Origin: Ryuthela nishihirai
Taxonomy: Eukaryota; Arthropoda; Arachnida; Araneae; Heptathelidae
Direction of reading: 5' to 3'
Length of the DNA stretch: 64,000 bases
Assembly: GCA_038380435.1 (NCBI GenBank)
Contig: JAWZYU010000004.1
Location: forward strand, 20,124,001-20,188,000
Under the pieces are notes generated by a model, which made no database searches, was not told where the DNA came from, and saw only the letters and a list, made by a program, of their open reading frames with translations. Positions 43,096 through 54,557 of this stretch are shown in pieces (the first letter of the stretch is position 1; each line of letters begins with the position of its first letter). Position numbers and translations under genes: made by a program.

Positions 43096-43224
43096 TCTTT
43101 CTTGGAGGATTCAACACATGGGAATAACACGACTTAGGGGGTGAGTATAAATTTGCCGGATGATTGTGGAAGTCCGACCACATCGATGGCCCATATCAAA
43201 TAGTCTCTGTGACGGTGAAAGGGG
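43096..43224. repeat. gypsy-1 internal sequence on the outer side of its 5' LTR
   Basis: The outer edge of a 5' LTR should meet the target. Instead a PPT-like TCTTTCTT (43096-43103) and 121 bases follow, matching 35882-36002 in inverted orientation, before LINE-A resumes at 43225. This is what the inner side of a 3' LTR looks like. It points to a former tandem or rearranged element. Confidence 0.88.
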
Positions 43225-44465
43225 ACTAAAAATAATAGAAAAAATAATACAACCTAGAATAGACTGGATGATACAAAAGAAAAATATACTTTACGATAAT
43301 CAAACCGGCGTCAGGAAAAACCGCAGTGCAGCTGATAGCATATTAGATATAATATTTGCATCGCAAACCAGCATTGTACTTGGGCATCCTATTTTCATGA
43401 TCTTCCTGGATCTAAAGAGTGCCTTTGACTCTGTCTGGCACGAAGGAATGATCTACAAACTAAAACAAACTGGAATAAAAAACCGACTTTTAGCGTTCCT
43501 CACTAATGCAATAACCCAAAGAAAATATTTCATTAAGCTTGGAAACACTTTATCTGATTCTTTAATTGCCACTCATGGATTGCCACAAGGCTCTGTTATC
43601 TCACCTTTATTATTCAACATATATCTGAATGATTTAAAAGAAGTAATACCCCCTGAGTGCAGTATACACAATTTGCGGATGATATCTGTATATGGACATC
43701 CGGACAATTATTTTCACACCATTCAAGAACGACTACAAATAGCCCTCAACAAGATTACTCTATATTGTGAGAAAGGCGGTTTAAAACTTGAACCTGACAA
43801 ATCAGTAGTGTTACAATTTACAAAAAAGAAAGTCCATAAATTAATATTAAACTAGAGCAGAAAATAATAAAGCAAGTCACAACTCACAAATATCTAGGAG
43901 TAGTTTAAATGAGAAGTTCAATGGAGCCAAACATATCACTTATTCGCTAAATAAAAGTACCAGTATTACCAACCTTCTGAGAATGGTACATGGACCTAAA
44001 TGGGGACCCTAGATGGACCAAATGATCACCCTGTACAAAAGTCTATTTAGATCACGCCTGGATTACGGATGCATCATCATGGAGAACACTACCTCAGCCC
44101 AACAGAATAAAATAGAAAAAATTCAAAACAGAGCCATTAGGATATGCACTTCACAACTCCCCACAGTTCCTATTCTCACATTACTATCTACATCAATTGT
44201 TGAGCCTCACGCCTATAAAAGAAAATATTTATTATTTCAGCACTATATAAGACTTGCTACAAAACATGCTACACATGACCTTATTGGCAAAATCGAAAAA
44301 TGTTCCAAAAGAGCTAAAGTCATAGCTGAAATCAAAAAACACCGATTATATTCAGAAGTCTCATCACTTTATAACAACAAAAATGCAGTAGATTATCTAC
44401 CAGTCACAGGGACGTGGGAATTTCCTATCATTAATCTAAGAGTAGAGATTATGGGCAGCAAGTAG
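43225..44465 (+). pseudogene. LINE-A ORF2, rest of RT and C terminus
   Basis: The frame resumes LKIIEKIIQPRIDWM and continues with FLDLKSAFDSVW (motif A, catalytic Asp) and GLPQGSVISPLLFNIYLND (motif B). The motif C sequence encodes QFADDICIW but in a shifted frame (about 43667-43693), so two frameshifts bracket it. The C-terminal region at 44013-44465 reads SRLDYGCIIMENTT and IEKIQNRAIRICTSQL, usual for this superfamily. Confidence 0.92.
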
Positions 44466-45418
44466 ACCAATCACGACCTAAGTGCGTGTGCCGTTCTAAA
44501 TATACTCAGGGGTGGTCACAACAAATTGGTTCCCGTGACCACGATTTTTCGAACCTGTGAGTTATTGCGGATAAAAATTGTAAAAAAAAAAGATTAGATG
44601 TTTGAAAAATTTTGTGCCTATATTTTAACTAGTGATGTGGAGGCAAGGCAGATAGGATTATAAAGCAAAATAATATGTTACTAAATGAAATGCGTATATT
44701 TATTAAGGAAAGTGTATTTTTGTTAGCGAGGATTGTATATTATGTTTGAGTTAGGATTTGCAGCGACATCTGTTGAAGCAATTCTTTTTGATATGATATT
44801 CTATGAAATTGTGCTTTTCATATGCTAGTTTGTAAGATTCGATTAGGCCCAGAAGTAGCATGTATGAGGAGGAACTAAAAAAGGTCAACTAGGGACTGCT
44901 GCATTATAATTTTATTTTAGCAAGGAGTGATTGTTTTTATGTTATGGCATTTCTGTGACACACCTCCCTGCACGTTTGGAGGATACCAATAAACACTGAC
45001 ACCAGAACAACGCTCAGCACTCGGGGAATGGCGGGACAATGAGTGGAAACACTAACCGATGTAATTAAGATGTACCATGTTGGTTTTTCTTTGATAAATA
45101 CTGCAGATAAACTGATTCATGTGTTATTGAATATTATATGTGTGCTACATGTTTAAGATTTCTTAGTGAGATAAGAGGAATTGTAATGACACTCTGATTT
45201 AAAGTGATTGTATTGAAGTAAGGATTAAGGTCTTGATGAAACAGTTCTATAGAGATTTTTGAGAATACTGAATAGTTTGTAGTGTAAAGGTTTTATGAAA
45301 CTCAGTGTAGTGCATAAGAAGTACGTAGTTTTTTTCATAAGATATTGGAAATACTGTAATATATCATATTAATGTGGCTTATCTGTTAGCACTGGCTTTG
45401 GGAAATTATGACATGGAC
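44466..45418. other. LINE-A 3' flank and unassigned DNA
   Basis: GCAAGTAGACCAATCACGAC and CTAAGTGCGTGTGCCG at 44458-44495 recur at 48965-49005. A polyadenylation-like CCAATAAACACTG lies at about 44987. No gene is recognised. Confidence 0.4.
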
Positions 45419-45715
45419 CCTGTACCTATTTACCATGTCACGATCAACTCTGCGCATATCCCCACCACGAGAACCCCCGAAACACACCGGATAGGAACAC
45501 TGAACAGCGCACAAAGGATTGGTTTGAGGCTAGGGAAGTCCACAGTGTACCTATCTACCACGTAGCGATCAACTCTGGCGCCTACCCCCACCACGAGAAC
45601 CCCCGAAACACGCTGGATAGGAACACGGAATCGCGCACGTAGGATTGGTTCACTTGGGAAGTCCTCAGTTTACCATTTTACCTCGCCGCGCTCAGTTCTG
45701 GCGCACACCCCAACA
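45419..45715 (+). repeat. Tandem repeat of about 124 bp, 2.4 copies
   Basis: Units share ATCAACTCTG(C/G)CGC, CCACCACGAGAACCCCCGAA and GGATAGGAACAC. The first starts about 45419, the second about 45543 and a partial third about 45666. The unit is GC-rich compared with its flanks and leads into the gag-like frame. Confidence 0.75.
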
Positions 45716-46790
45716 CTATAATCGTCAGAATCCACCCAAGCGGAGAGCCAGACCGCACACGAAGAGTTGTTGGAGGTGTGGATAATATGGATATTTGGCT
45801 CGTGACTGCCCCATCGAAGAGAATTGGTACTATGACCCTGAGAGCCAAACGCAGCAGTACCCATCCCGAACCTGCATCCCCCCCCCCTCCAGTCTCAGGA
45901 CATACCAAGCAAGAAAGCGCAACAGAAGGCACCGCTGGTGAACCCCATTGAACAGATCCCCTTGTATCGGGCCTTAGAAGAGCAATTGGGCCTCCTTCCC
46001 ATGTGCTGGAGGAAAGGCATGAAGGTCGATGTCATGAGAATGGTGGCTAAAGTGTTTACACCATTGGGCCTCGAAACTGACGTGAAACTCAGTAAATCTG
46101 TAGAAGTCCTGTTCGACATTAACGGATTTCGGGACGTCATTTTTGAAATATTGGCAGAGGAACAGTCGAAGTAATCGAAGGGCAGTACGCAAGAGAGACA
46201 GGAAGAGAACCAGGAAAATCGAACCCACATGCGCAGCCAGCGCAGGGTGAAGTGCAGTTTGCGGTAGCCACACCAAACGGAGATGAAGTTGACCCCCACA
46301 GAGATAGCCATAACATCGAAACCCATCCTACTACTGAAAGTTCAAGCACACACGGGAATCGAACCCCCATTCAGCACCAGCCACAGGGTGAAGGACGTTC
46401 CCCTGAGCTCACCACAGCTAGCGAGGAGGCCTCTGACTCACTAGAGAATAGCAGGCGGGTAGAAGCGCACCAGGCTAGGGAGAATTTGGAGATGCGGAAA
46501 CCGAGAATTTTGAGGCGCCGAGTAAGGAAAAAATTGTTCAAGTGAACGTAGTGAGCGAACAGTTTGAGATGCCCAGCAGTAGTGAGACTGATGAGATACA
46601 AAACGAGGTAGTAAGAGTTTTGAAACGCCCGAAGAACATGAGGAGAGTTTGCCCTCATCAGAGAATAGTGATTGGGGAGTACAACATGTTAATGAGATTT
46701 TTGAGATACCCGGCCCGAAATTAGATACCCCTATGGAAGTACAGAGTAAGCATTTGGATACATCCCAAGGTCAATATTAAACTACTTCAA
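45690..46790 (+). pseudogene. Decayed gag-like frame with zinc knuckle and FExP repeats
   Basis: At about 45763 one frame reads KSCWRCG, a stop, then YGYLARDCPIEENWYYD, a CCHC knuckle with a stop and the His changed to Tyr. An open frame follows at 45938-46174 (NPIEQIPLYRALEEQLGL, DVMRMVAKVFTPLGLETDV). Further frames hold similar acidic units with EQFEMP, ESFETP and EIFEIP (46555-46720). This looks like the gag part of an LTR element whose family I cannot name. It is broken by stops and shifts. Confidence 0.5.
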
Positions 46791-48962
46791 ATAGAGTTGA
46801 ATGTGCAATAACAGAAAAGTAAAAATCCTTTTATCGAACAACAGTGGCAAATATATATAAATGATTTCATTTTTCTATACAGATTTGTTTGTTCGTGTAG
46901 ACATAAAACTGTAACTACAAGGAGCTAGCTTAAAATATGAAAGTAAGACTCCATAACAGTTATATTTTTGACGAACAGTTTAGGTTTTTCTTTATTTGTG
47001 GAATATTCACAATTGTATTTTCTGAGATTAGGTGGTGAGGAATGTTAGACTATATAGAACCAAGTGATGTAAATCAAATATCTTGCAGATTAGCGGCCAT
47101 TGTTGTGGTAAAAAGAGACAGGCCGAAGCGTTAGATTGTACAGGCTTAATTCAGGCAGCACTGAAGTCCTTTGGAATATATAGGTGGAAAACACTGTAAT
47201 CCAACAAGGGGTTTTTAGAGTGATATTGAAGTTGTACACGTTTTATCTATCTATTTTAAACACTCCATGATACATTGTATATTAATATTGTAAACCTATG
47301 AGTATGTGGCCTGAGTAAGTAAGGATAATTGTTAACCCCATGTAGATGTGGGGACACAACCCATATTGTTGTTACCTCTAATTTGAAGAGTCGAAAGTGG
47401 CTTATGACTACGTGGTTAAAGGTTCAAGTACGAGTTTTCCAGTCCACCTTCACAAACTGTTATGCACTGTGGAAAAATAAAGGGACCTCATCTGTTACTT
47501 CTAATAGAATTGTGTTTAGCAATGAATGTACAGTGTGAATTGTCAGGCCACCGTTCACCTTACTCAGAAATATTAAATTGTAAACAGTTCTATATTCTTA
47601 AGTAAAGAGAGAAATGGAATGGTGAAGAAGGGACTGAAGTTTCGAAATGGGAATTGAAGTCTCGGGGACACGTGGCAGCTGGTAATGAAATGAACTGTAT
47701 TTTGTAGATTATTGATGTGGGAAAAACCAGATTTCTGACCCTCCTCGTTTCTTTTATTTTCATGTGCTGCTGTGCTGGAGCTGGAGTCAACGCCCAACCA
47801 GAGGACCGAAGAGAGGCCAGACCAAACTCTACTGGCACATTGTGCGTGCAGAACGTGATCCGTAAACTGTGTGTGTGACAAAACTTGGACAACTGACAGC
47901 GCCCAACTATCTGGGCAGTGTGACGTGCACGATTCCATTCTTCGCCTCCCAGAGCCGAGTCGACCTGGAACATTTACCATCAGACACAGGTAACGTGGGG
48001 ACTTTTCTACACATGAACCAGATCATTTAGCGTGAAAATTTCGCCATCTCTCTCTCTCTTGGCCATGAGCCTTTACGCGCCATCTCCTCCCCACCTCCTT
48101 AGGGGGAATGATATGTTGTGGCAACATTTTTTTTTTCATGTGGGAATGACTGTTGGCAGGGAGGGTCATGGCCGCCCTTATTCTCGTTCCATAAGACCAT
48201 TTCCCATTGCCTTCATTTTTGGTGTCCAGTTCGACGAAGAGAAACTCGGCCGCAGGCACAGAATTTTTCACATTGACCCTGAAACCCCAGATGGCAGAGA
48301 GACTACGTGACATGCTGGTAAACAACATTGGCAGGAGGGGAGTTGAGATTCGCACCACGGCTACTCTGGCCAATCACGAACAACCACACCTGAGCGTAGG
48401 TGACCTCTGACAGGGGGACCGGACAGTACCTCGAAAAACATGCGGTAAAGTGCAATTTTTCTCGTCACTCTCTTGAAGGAAGAAGGACGTCAGTTGGGCC
48501 TCTGGAGTCATCGGAAGTCATCGGAAGTCATCGGAAGTGAGAAGCTGAGTCATCGGAAGTGCCCTGTGAGATGTAGCGAGTTGCCGAGGACTGAAAGCCT
48601 GCAGCTAGTGGCAAGCGGCTGGCCAAACTGCGATGTCGTCCCCTGGGATCAGCCTGCATGGAACGAGGAGGTAGGGTTGAAATCGTTTTTGCTCTGGTTT
48701 AATTTTTCCCACTCAATTACGATACTTACCGCCGTCACGAGGCCTGTCTTAACGAGGCCGTCACGAGGCCCCCCTTAAATAAAGAAGTGACGCGCCGAGG
48801 GCGCCTGATGAAATTGTCCTATGAGTGGACCTACAGGTGAAAAATGTCTGAAAGTAATTTGTTAATAAATGTTGTGTTTTTCGTTAACTGTGAAATCATG
48901 TTAGTTTTGCTTATTAAATGTCTGTTATTTATTTTTGTTGGTCCGGGAATTTGCCTTAGTTT
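46791..48962. other. Unassigned DNA, partly GC-rich
   Basis: No protein domain is recognised. A short tandem repeat AGTCATCGGA (three contiguous copies and one displaced) lies at about 48506-48560. GCCGTCACGAGGC occurs twice near 48731-48770, before CTTAAATAAAGAAG. The part 47570-48780 could be an LTR or UTR of the same lost element as the gag-like frame, but no partner LTR was found. Confidence 0.35.
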
Positions 48963-49045
48963 GGACAGCAAGCAGACGAATCACGGCCTAAGTACGTGTG
49001 CCGCCCTAAATATTATCGGGGGGGGGGGGGGCGGTTGTCACCACA
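48963..49045 (+). repeat. Repeat matching the LINE-A 3' end, then a poly-G run
   Basis: GACAGCAAGCAGACGAATCA and CGGCCTAAGTACGTGTGCCG match 44455-44495 with few changes. A run of 14 or more G follows at about 49019-49032. It is probably a 3'-end fragment of LINE-A or a shared terminal motif. Confidence 0.6.
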
Positions 49046-49211
49046 CAAGCGTAAACAAGTGCAAATATTTCACTGGTTACCCAATAAAATGTTTATAATT
49101 TTATGATTTGTTGAACTGTTTATGTCATTTTTTGTGTTTATCGATATATGTAATTTATGAATACAAAATTTAATGCATTCATAAATTACAATTTAATGTG
49201 TATGTGAATGT

Positions 49212-49334
49212 ATGTTTTATTTTATTCTCATCGTTATACTATAACTGTAGTTTTATCTATCTATACAAGGGGTACGCCAGTTACAAAACATATTTCCAGA
49301 GGGTACGTGAAACATAAAAGTTTCAGAACCACTG
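49212..49334. mobile_element. hAT MITE fragment (same family as 2635-2844)
   Basis: It shares TAGTTTTATCTATCTATACA, AGGGGTACGCCAGTTAC and the right terminus AAAGTTTCAGAACCACTG. The left part is missing. Confidence 0.75.
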
Positions 49335-50039
49335 CTCTATAGCAAAAAAATGTTCTTTTCACTGAAACTGCAATGCATAATTAGGTAAAAATCTAAAGAA
49401 TAGAAAAAAAAAAAATTTTTTTTCCATGGAATTAATTTTCATTTTAACTGTTCAGTTGGCTGTTCGAATAATTCATTGTCCGGATAAGCCACCGTTCTAT
49501 TGCGTTTAGATTCTTATATCAACAAAATGACACCGATTTTCCACGAGACTTTATTTTGATCACTTTCATATAACACTTTATGACTTTTGCATTATTTTCT
49601 CTTTATTATTACATTTATTTCCAATCATTTCTAAGTCGTTGGTGACTTATAAATCTTGTCACCTTTGACACTACTTCGGAAGCAAAAAAAAAGTCCTTCA
49701 CTGCCAACGCCTAATTTTTAATCCTTAAATGTGTTTTTCTTTTTGCAATCACTAACTAATTGTTTCAGTTTTGATTATCTTCGATATGATTGTGTAAACG
49801 GTGAGAATTGCTGAATTCCTTCCGTTGCCAAGAAACAACAATGATCTTCGGATTCGTCTCGAAGCCAATCGACTGTTGTTCCACCGCTTCCCTCGTGCAG
49901 CGTTTTTCTTAGCGAGTGCTGCCCCCTGGTGAACGTTTCCCTCTGCTGTGGTGGAAGGGACGTCTCCGTCTCGTTACTGGAAAGAGAAGAACAAAAAAAT
50001 TACTGAAAAATTGTTTCAAGACATGCTTTATTAATCCAT
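49335..50039. other. AT-rich DNA without recognised feature
   Basis: No gene visible. ATTGTCCGGATAAGCC near 49476 looks like a transposon-end word but has no partner. Confidence 0.35.
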
Positions 50040-50110
50040 TTTTTTTTTCACAGAATAAATATTTATTTGTCAAGGATGGTATTACTCTTAGTTTAACGTC
50101 TCTCTTCGGT
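50040..50110 (-). mobile_element. SINE-C tail fragment
   Basis: On the minus strand GACGTTAAACTAAGAGTAAT then ACAAATAAATATTTATTCTG match the tail of the SINE-C at 54558-54770. Confidence 0.55.
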
Positions 50111-50159
50111 CTGTATATGGTAGATAGGAAGTCAATGGAAGGAGAGCTGTGCACCATCC

Positions 50160-53100
50160 CCTGTGATGATGCATAGAACCGTCCAGTCCTAACACCTAAC
50201 GTTCGACCTCGCCTTCTCCTGGTGCAGACCGTTAGTACCTTTCAAAAGAGATACTCTCTTGTGGAAGTGAACGGAACGGGAGGGCTGCCAGATTAGTGTG
50301 GCGTACTGATCTGGACAACCCTGACTACTTTTCTTTTTTTCCTACCCTGCTGAGGAGTGGTCAACCACACAGGGTCGTAGTACTGACCATATAAACCCAC
50401 TGGCCTGGACAGATATATGGCTTTGAGCTTGATTATGGATCCTGATTTTGCTGCACTGGTGAGCTTCTGTAGAGAGAAAATCTTCCGCTATGTTTTATGT
50501 TTGTTTGTGGGTTATCAGCCCAAAGTGAATAGATTCAGAGGATATGTTTATCAGCTGGTGGATAATCCTGAGCAGAGGTCATCGCAGGCACCTGAACATT
50601 TGCTTCTAAGGGCATCGTCGAATTCTATATTTGAAGAAATCTTCCAGTGTAGATGGCTTCAACCATTAGTGGTGGGGGTATGGGTCTTAGTTTCGGAACG
50701 GGAAAGATTAGGGGACTGTTCGATAATGCCGGCATTCCCTCTCTGAATAAACATAGTTTCTTTAAACATCCCACTAACCATTCCTCTCCATGGGTAGTTG
50801 GAATGTGAAGACTCTGCACAGAGCTTTTTCTCTTGATGTCCTCACACAAGAATTCCACTATTATAATTTAGATATTCTCAGCTTGCAAGAGACCACATGG
50901 TCAGATAATGGTCAGATTCTTAAAAATAATCTTAAATTTCTCTTTTCAGGGAGGAACGATAATAAACATCACCAAGGCATGGATCTGCTTCTCAGCAGAC
51001 ACGCTAGTGATGCTCTTCTAAGATATGAGTGCATTAATGAAAGCTTACTTATAGCAAATTTTCAGACATGCGTTAAAGACTTGAATGTTATCTGCTGTTA
51101 TGCCCCCACTGACGATGCCGATGAAGATGAAAAGGATAGGTTTTACGGACAACTTCAGGATATTTTGAATTCTGTCAAGAAAGGAGATATTTCCCCTGTT
51201 CTAGGTGACTTCAATGCCAAAGTTGGTACTGACTCTGACCTTTTGGGGAGGAGTGATAGGCCCTTTTGGTATTGGGTAGCTGCAATGGCAATGGGCAACG
51301 TCTCCTACAGGTAAGTAAACTCAATGGTTTCAGAATAACTATCACTTATTACAAACACCGCGACATGCATAAGTACACATGGTTTCACCCGATGGGCTGC
51401 ATAAGAATATGATTGATTATATATTAATTAACAGCAAATGGGCTAGTTCTGTTAGGAATACCAGGTCATATAGGGGAGCTGAAATTGGATCTGAACATTA
51501 CCTTGTTAAAAGTGTGTTGCAACTTAAACTTAAAAAGTGTTGTGCTAGGGTTAAAAAATTTACTTTTAATACGGAAGCTCTGAAAGACCTAGTTATAGCC
51601 AAAGCTTACCATGATGGTATACCTTTCATTGATCACCTAGAACAGGGGCCATGATAGGTTACTTAGTCATTATGACAGTCGTGGTTTGCTTACTACTGAA
51701 GTTGAGGAAGAATGGGATCATTTTAAACAGGCTTTTTTGGACACTAACAGTACTCTTTTAGGAAAAAAGGAGCAGAAGAGACAGAATTATTTAAGTGATA
51801 AGGCACTTGAGCTTATTTCAGAAAGAAGGAACTGCAGGAATGTCCTTAATCAGTACCCTACTAGTCCTAATAGAAAGGATTACAGAGAGCTTAATAAACG
51901 TATATAGGATCAGTTAGCTACTGATAAGAATCTTTAGCTTGATGGCTTGACTAACAAAGCTGAGGAAGCAGTTAGGCAGCACAACAGCAGTGAGCTATGC
52001 CAGATAGTTAATGTTTTATGTGGTAGAAAACGGACAGGCATACAAGGATTGCAGGATAAACAAGGTAAGGTTATAGAAGGGGATGATTCTGTCATGGCTA
52101 GGTTAGCTGAGCATTTCAGTGATGTTCTAAACAATCCGGTTAGTTCTATTCCCATTGCTTGCAATGATGATAGATGCATTGGAGGCTTTAATATTGGCCC
52201 TATAACACAATCTGTAGTTATTTTGGCTGTTTCTAAACTTCATAAATCCCCAGGGGTAGATGAAATTACTACAGAAATGCTTAGAGCTGGAAATGTTTCG
52301 TTTACCACTTGGATGACTGAAATTCTGAATATCTTTTATGATAAAGGCATGGTTCCTAAGGATTTTACGAGAGCTATTGTTATCCCTATTTTCAAAAAAG
52401 GTGATCGCAGTTCTTGTGATAACTATAGGGGTATCAGCCTACTCTCTGTTCCAGGAAAAGTTCTTTGCATGATTGTGCTTAATAGAATTAAGAATCTGGT
52501 TAACAGGCATTTGCGTGATGAGCAATGTGGATTCAGAAGTGGTAGGGGATGTGTGGATCAGACATTTTCACTTAGGCAGATTCTAGAGAAATGTTTAGAG
52601 TTTCAGAAACTTTTGGTTGCTAGCTTTGTTGATTTCAAAAAGGCTTTCGACTCTATTGATCGTCATAATTTGTGATTGATTGTGAGATCATATGGTATAC
52701 CAAACAAGCTAGTTAACATAATTAAAGCTCTCTATAATAAGACTGAGTCTTGTGTGAGATTTGGTAAGGTTTGTACAATTGGTTTAGCATTACTTCTGGT
52801 GTTCGACAAGGGTGCATTTTGTCTCCTTTTCTCTGTAGTTTGGATATTGATTATGTTAAGGGAAATTCACTTCAAGGGAAAGATTTTGGCCTTAAATATT
52901 CTGGAGATCTGAAAATTTCTGGTTTAGATTATGCTGATGATTTAGCCCTTTTGGCAAATGATGTTGATGAGATGAACTCTTTCACTAGGGCTGTTGATGA
53001 GACTGGTAGTAGAGTAGGTTTGGTTATAAACAGAGGGAAAACTAAAGTGATGAAAATTGGTCAGGCAGGCTGTGATTCAGTTAATATGAATGGTTGCAAT

Positions 53101-53728
53101 CTTTAACAGGTGTTACAGTTTAATTTTCGTGGGAGCTATGTAACAGATGTTGATGATGTGCGTCATCAGATTAACAGACGGATAGGGATTGCTGCCGGGA
53201 CGTTTAAGAATCTATGGAGAGTGTGGAGAAATTGGCGTATACACCTAAAGACTACAATTAGACTGTATAATAATTCGGTTATTTCTAGGGTTAGTTATGG
53301 TAATGAAACTTGCGCGTTTTGTAAACAAGTTAATAGGAAACTAGATGCTTTTGATTCTAGATGTTTACGCAGTATCTTGGGAATTAGGTGGTTCAACTTT
53401 GTAACTAATGAGAAGGTTAGGCAAAGGAGTCTGCCACCTCCTTTAAGCAGCATATTGTGCAGAGAGAGACTCCGTTGGTTTGGCCATGTTGCCAGTAGGA
53501 TAATTGTAGATTGGCGAATAGGGTTATGAACAGTGTGCCTGAAGGCCTCAGAAGGAGGGGGAGACCTAGGATGCGGTGGGCAGACAATTTCAGACAGGAC
53601 CTTGTTAGAATTGGTGTGCAGCGGCCAGATGCAGCACATGTAGTTCAGTACAGACTTGCTTGGAGAACTAAACTGAATGGTCTGGTTGGACCTTCGTAGC
53701 TCATGGCTGCTTGATGATGATGATGATC
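50160..53728 (+). mobile_element. LINE-B copy 3, best preserved
   Basis: It extends further 5' than the copies in the duplicated segment (to about 50160, also matching 12075-12235) and runs to a GATGATGATGATGATC tail at about 53710-53728. Such simple-repeat tails are common in RTE/CR1-type elements. Coding order is endonuclease, RT, C-terminal region. Confidence 0.9.
50653..53699 (+). pseudogene. LINE-B endonuclease/reverse transcriptase, copy 3
   Basis: The endonuclease opens around the ATG at 50653 and, after a shift, reads MGSWNVKTLHRAFSLDVLTQ (50790), LDILSLQETTWSD (catalytic Glu), DLNVICCYAPTDDADED and LGDFNAKVGTDSD. After a gap comes DGLHKNMIDYILIN, then GSEHYLVKS, where Glu replaces the usual Asp of the SDH block. 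RT: KSPGVDEITTEMLRAG, AIVIPIFKKGDRSSCDNYRG, FVDFKKAFDSID (motif A), SGVRQGCILSPFL (motif B), YADDLALLAND (motif C). C terminus: RERLRWFGHVA and RRGRPRMRWADN. Stops (for example TGG to TGA at about 52674) and several frameshifts disable it. Confidence 0.92.
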
Positions 53729-53826
53729 AATTTTAAGGAAAAAATTGTCTTGAGCAGGATGGAATACGAACCAACGTCCTCCTGATAACATGCCATGTGC
53801 TCTGACCACTGAGCCACTACCGGCCA
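53729..53826 (-). mobile_element. SINE-C head
   Basis: On the minus strand GGCCGGTAGTGGCTCAGTGG TCAGAGCAC (A-box type), CAGGAGGACG and GTTCGTATTCCATCC (B-box type) are followed by CTCAAGACAATTTTTTCC. It abuts the LINE-B tail directly, so it is truncated there or used the tail as target. Confidence 0.65.
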
Positions 53827-53947
53827 CAGACTCCTCTAATGGATGTTATGAACTTTCCATCTACGTAAACAATTTTCTGTGTCTCATGAAACCGTTGTGT
53901 CCGAAGAGCTGCTCACCAACAGCCTCAAGAAACAGATGACAAGTATG

Positions 53948-54322
53948 TTGGATTGTTTTATCTCTGAGCAGCACTTTTTTCCCCAACATGGGCTAAATCA
54001 CAATGGCCAGGACAAGGCCAGGTCACAAAGACCCCGAGGTCTCAGAGGAGTTTCGGGGAGAAGACCCACTGGACAGTTGTTGGGAGGCAGACGGTATGCC
54101 ATCAAGGCCATTCAGAGTGTTCTTTAACGTGCATAGAGTGTGGCTCTCCCTTGCAAATAACGTCCTATTAGACGGACAGCGGCCTTTGCCGAACCCATCG
54201 TGTCTGACCGAGGAGAGGGTGGTTTTTTGCAGAGATCAATATCAAGTGATCCAGCAGCGACTCGAACCAGGGAACTGCAGATCACGAGCGTGTCGAACTA
54301 CAGACTGAGTCATCCCCACCTC
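53948..54322 (-). mobile_element. SINE-A, diverged
   Basis: The minus-strand head GAGGTGGGGATGACTCAGTC, anticodon region GTGATCTGCAGTTCCC, B box GGTTCGAGTCG, core ACGTTAAAGAACACTC and tail are all present with many changes. A duplicated CAATGGCCAGGACAAGGCCA GG lies near 54000-54025. Confidence 0.8.
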
Positions 54323-54389
54323 ACAAGAATGTCATGAAGATGGCAAATACGTTACGAGCACACAATTGATTATATTGAAAAAATTTCTT

Positions 54390-54510
54390 CACTTTTTGTT
54401 CAACTGTCAAAGAAAGTATTACTCTTAATTTAACAACGATATCAATTTTAAAAGAAAAATTTGTGTTGAGCAGGATGGAATACGAACCTACGAGATTGTT
54501 TGTGAGCAGC
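54390..54510 (-). mobile_element. SINE-C fragment
   Basis: On the minus strand it has the second half of the head (GGTTCGTATTCCATCCTGCT), then AATTTTTCTTTTAAAATTGA and the tail GTTAAATTAAGAGTAATACT. Confidence 0.55.
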
Positions 54511-54557
54511 TGGGACAATGCATTCATGGTAGACAGTTCATAACGTCAATTATAGGA

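Larger units (their letters stand above)
33577..43224 (-). mobile_element. gypsy-1: Ty3/gypsy element lacking RT and RNase H
   Basis: Two LTRs of about 1.92 kb (33577-35495 and 41175-43095) enclose, on the minus strand, gag (39480-40805), protease (38665-39423) and integrase (36857-38683). Protease and integrase overlap by 19 bases where about 2 kb of RT/RNase H would normally lie. The LTRs are very similar to each other, so this element is younger than gypsy-2. It sits in LINE-A RT, but its right edge is rearranged (see 43096-43224) and no simple target duplication is seen. Confidence 0.92.
29995..44465 (+). mobile_element. LINE-A: jockey-superfamily non-LTR retrotransposon, multiply interrupted
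   Basis: It has ORF1 with three CCHC knuckles (30020-31985), then ORF2 endonuclease and RT (32037-33576), which resumes at 43225 and ends at 44465. The gap is filled by gypsy-1. ORF1 is split by SINE-B, itself split by SINE-A. Without insertions the element would be about 4.3 kb, a usual length. The 5' boundary is approximate. Confidence 0.9.

Noticed and set aside
47573..48373. Overlapping open frames on both strands in GC-richer DNA
   Set aside because: No domain, no consistent frame and no splice pattern; several mutually exclusive frames are open, as expected from composition.
53110..53529. Separate host gene suggested by a clean 139-codon frame
   Set aside because: It is the conserved C-terminal region of LINE-B reverse transcriptase and aligns with 7150-7600 and 61280-61750.
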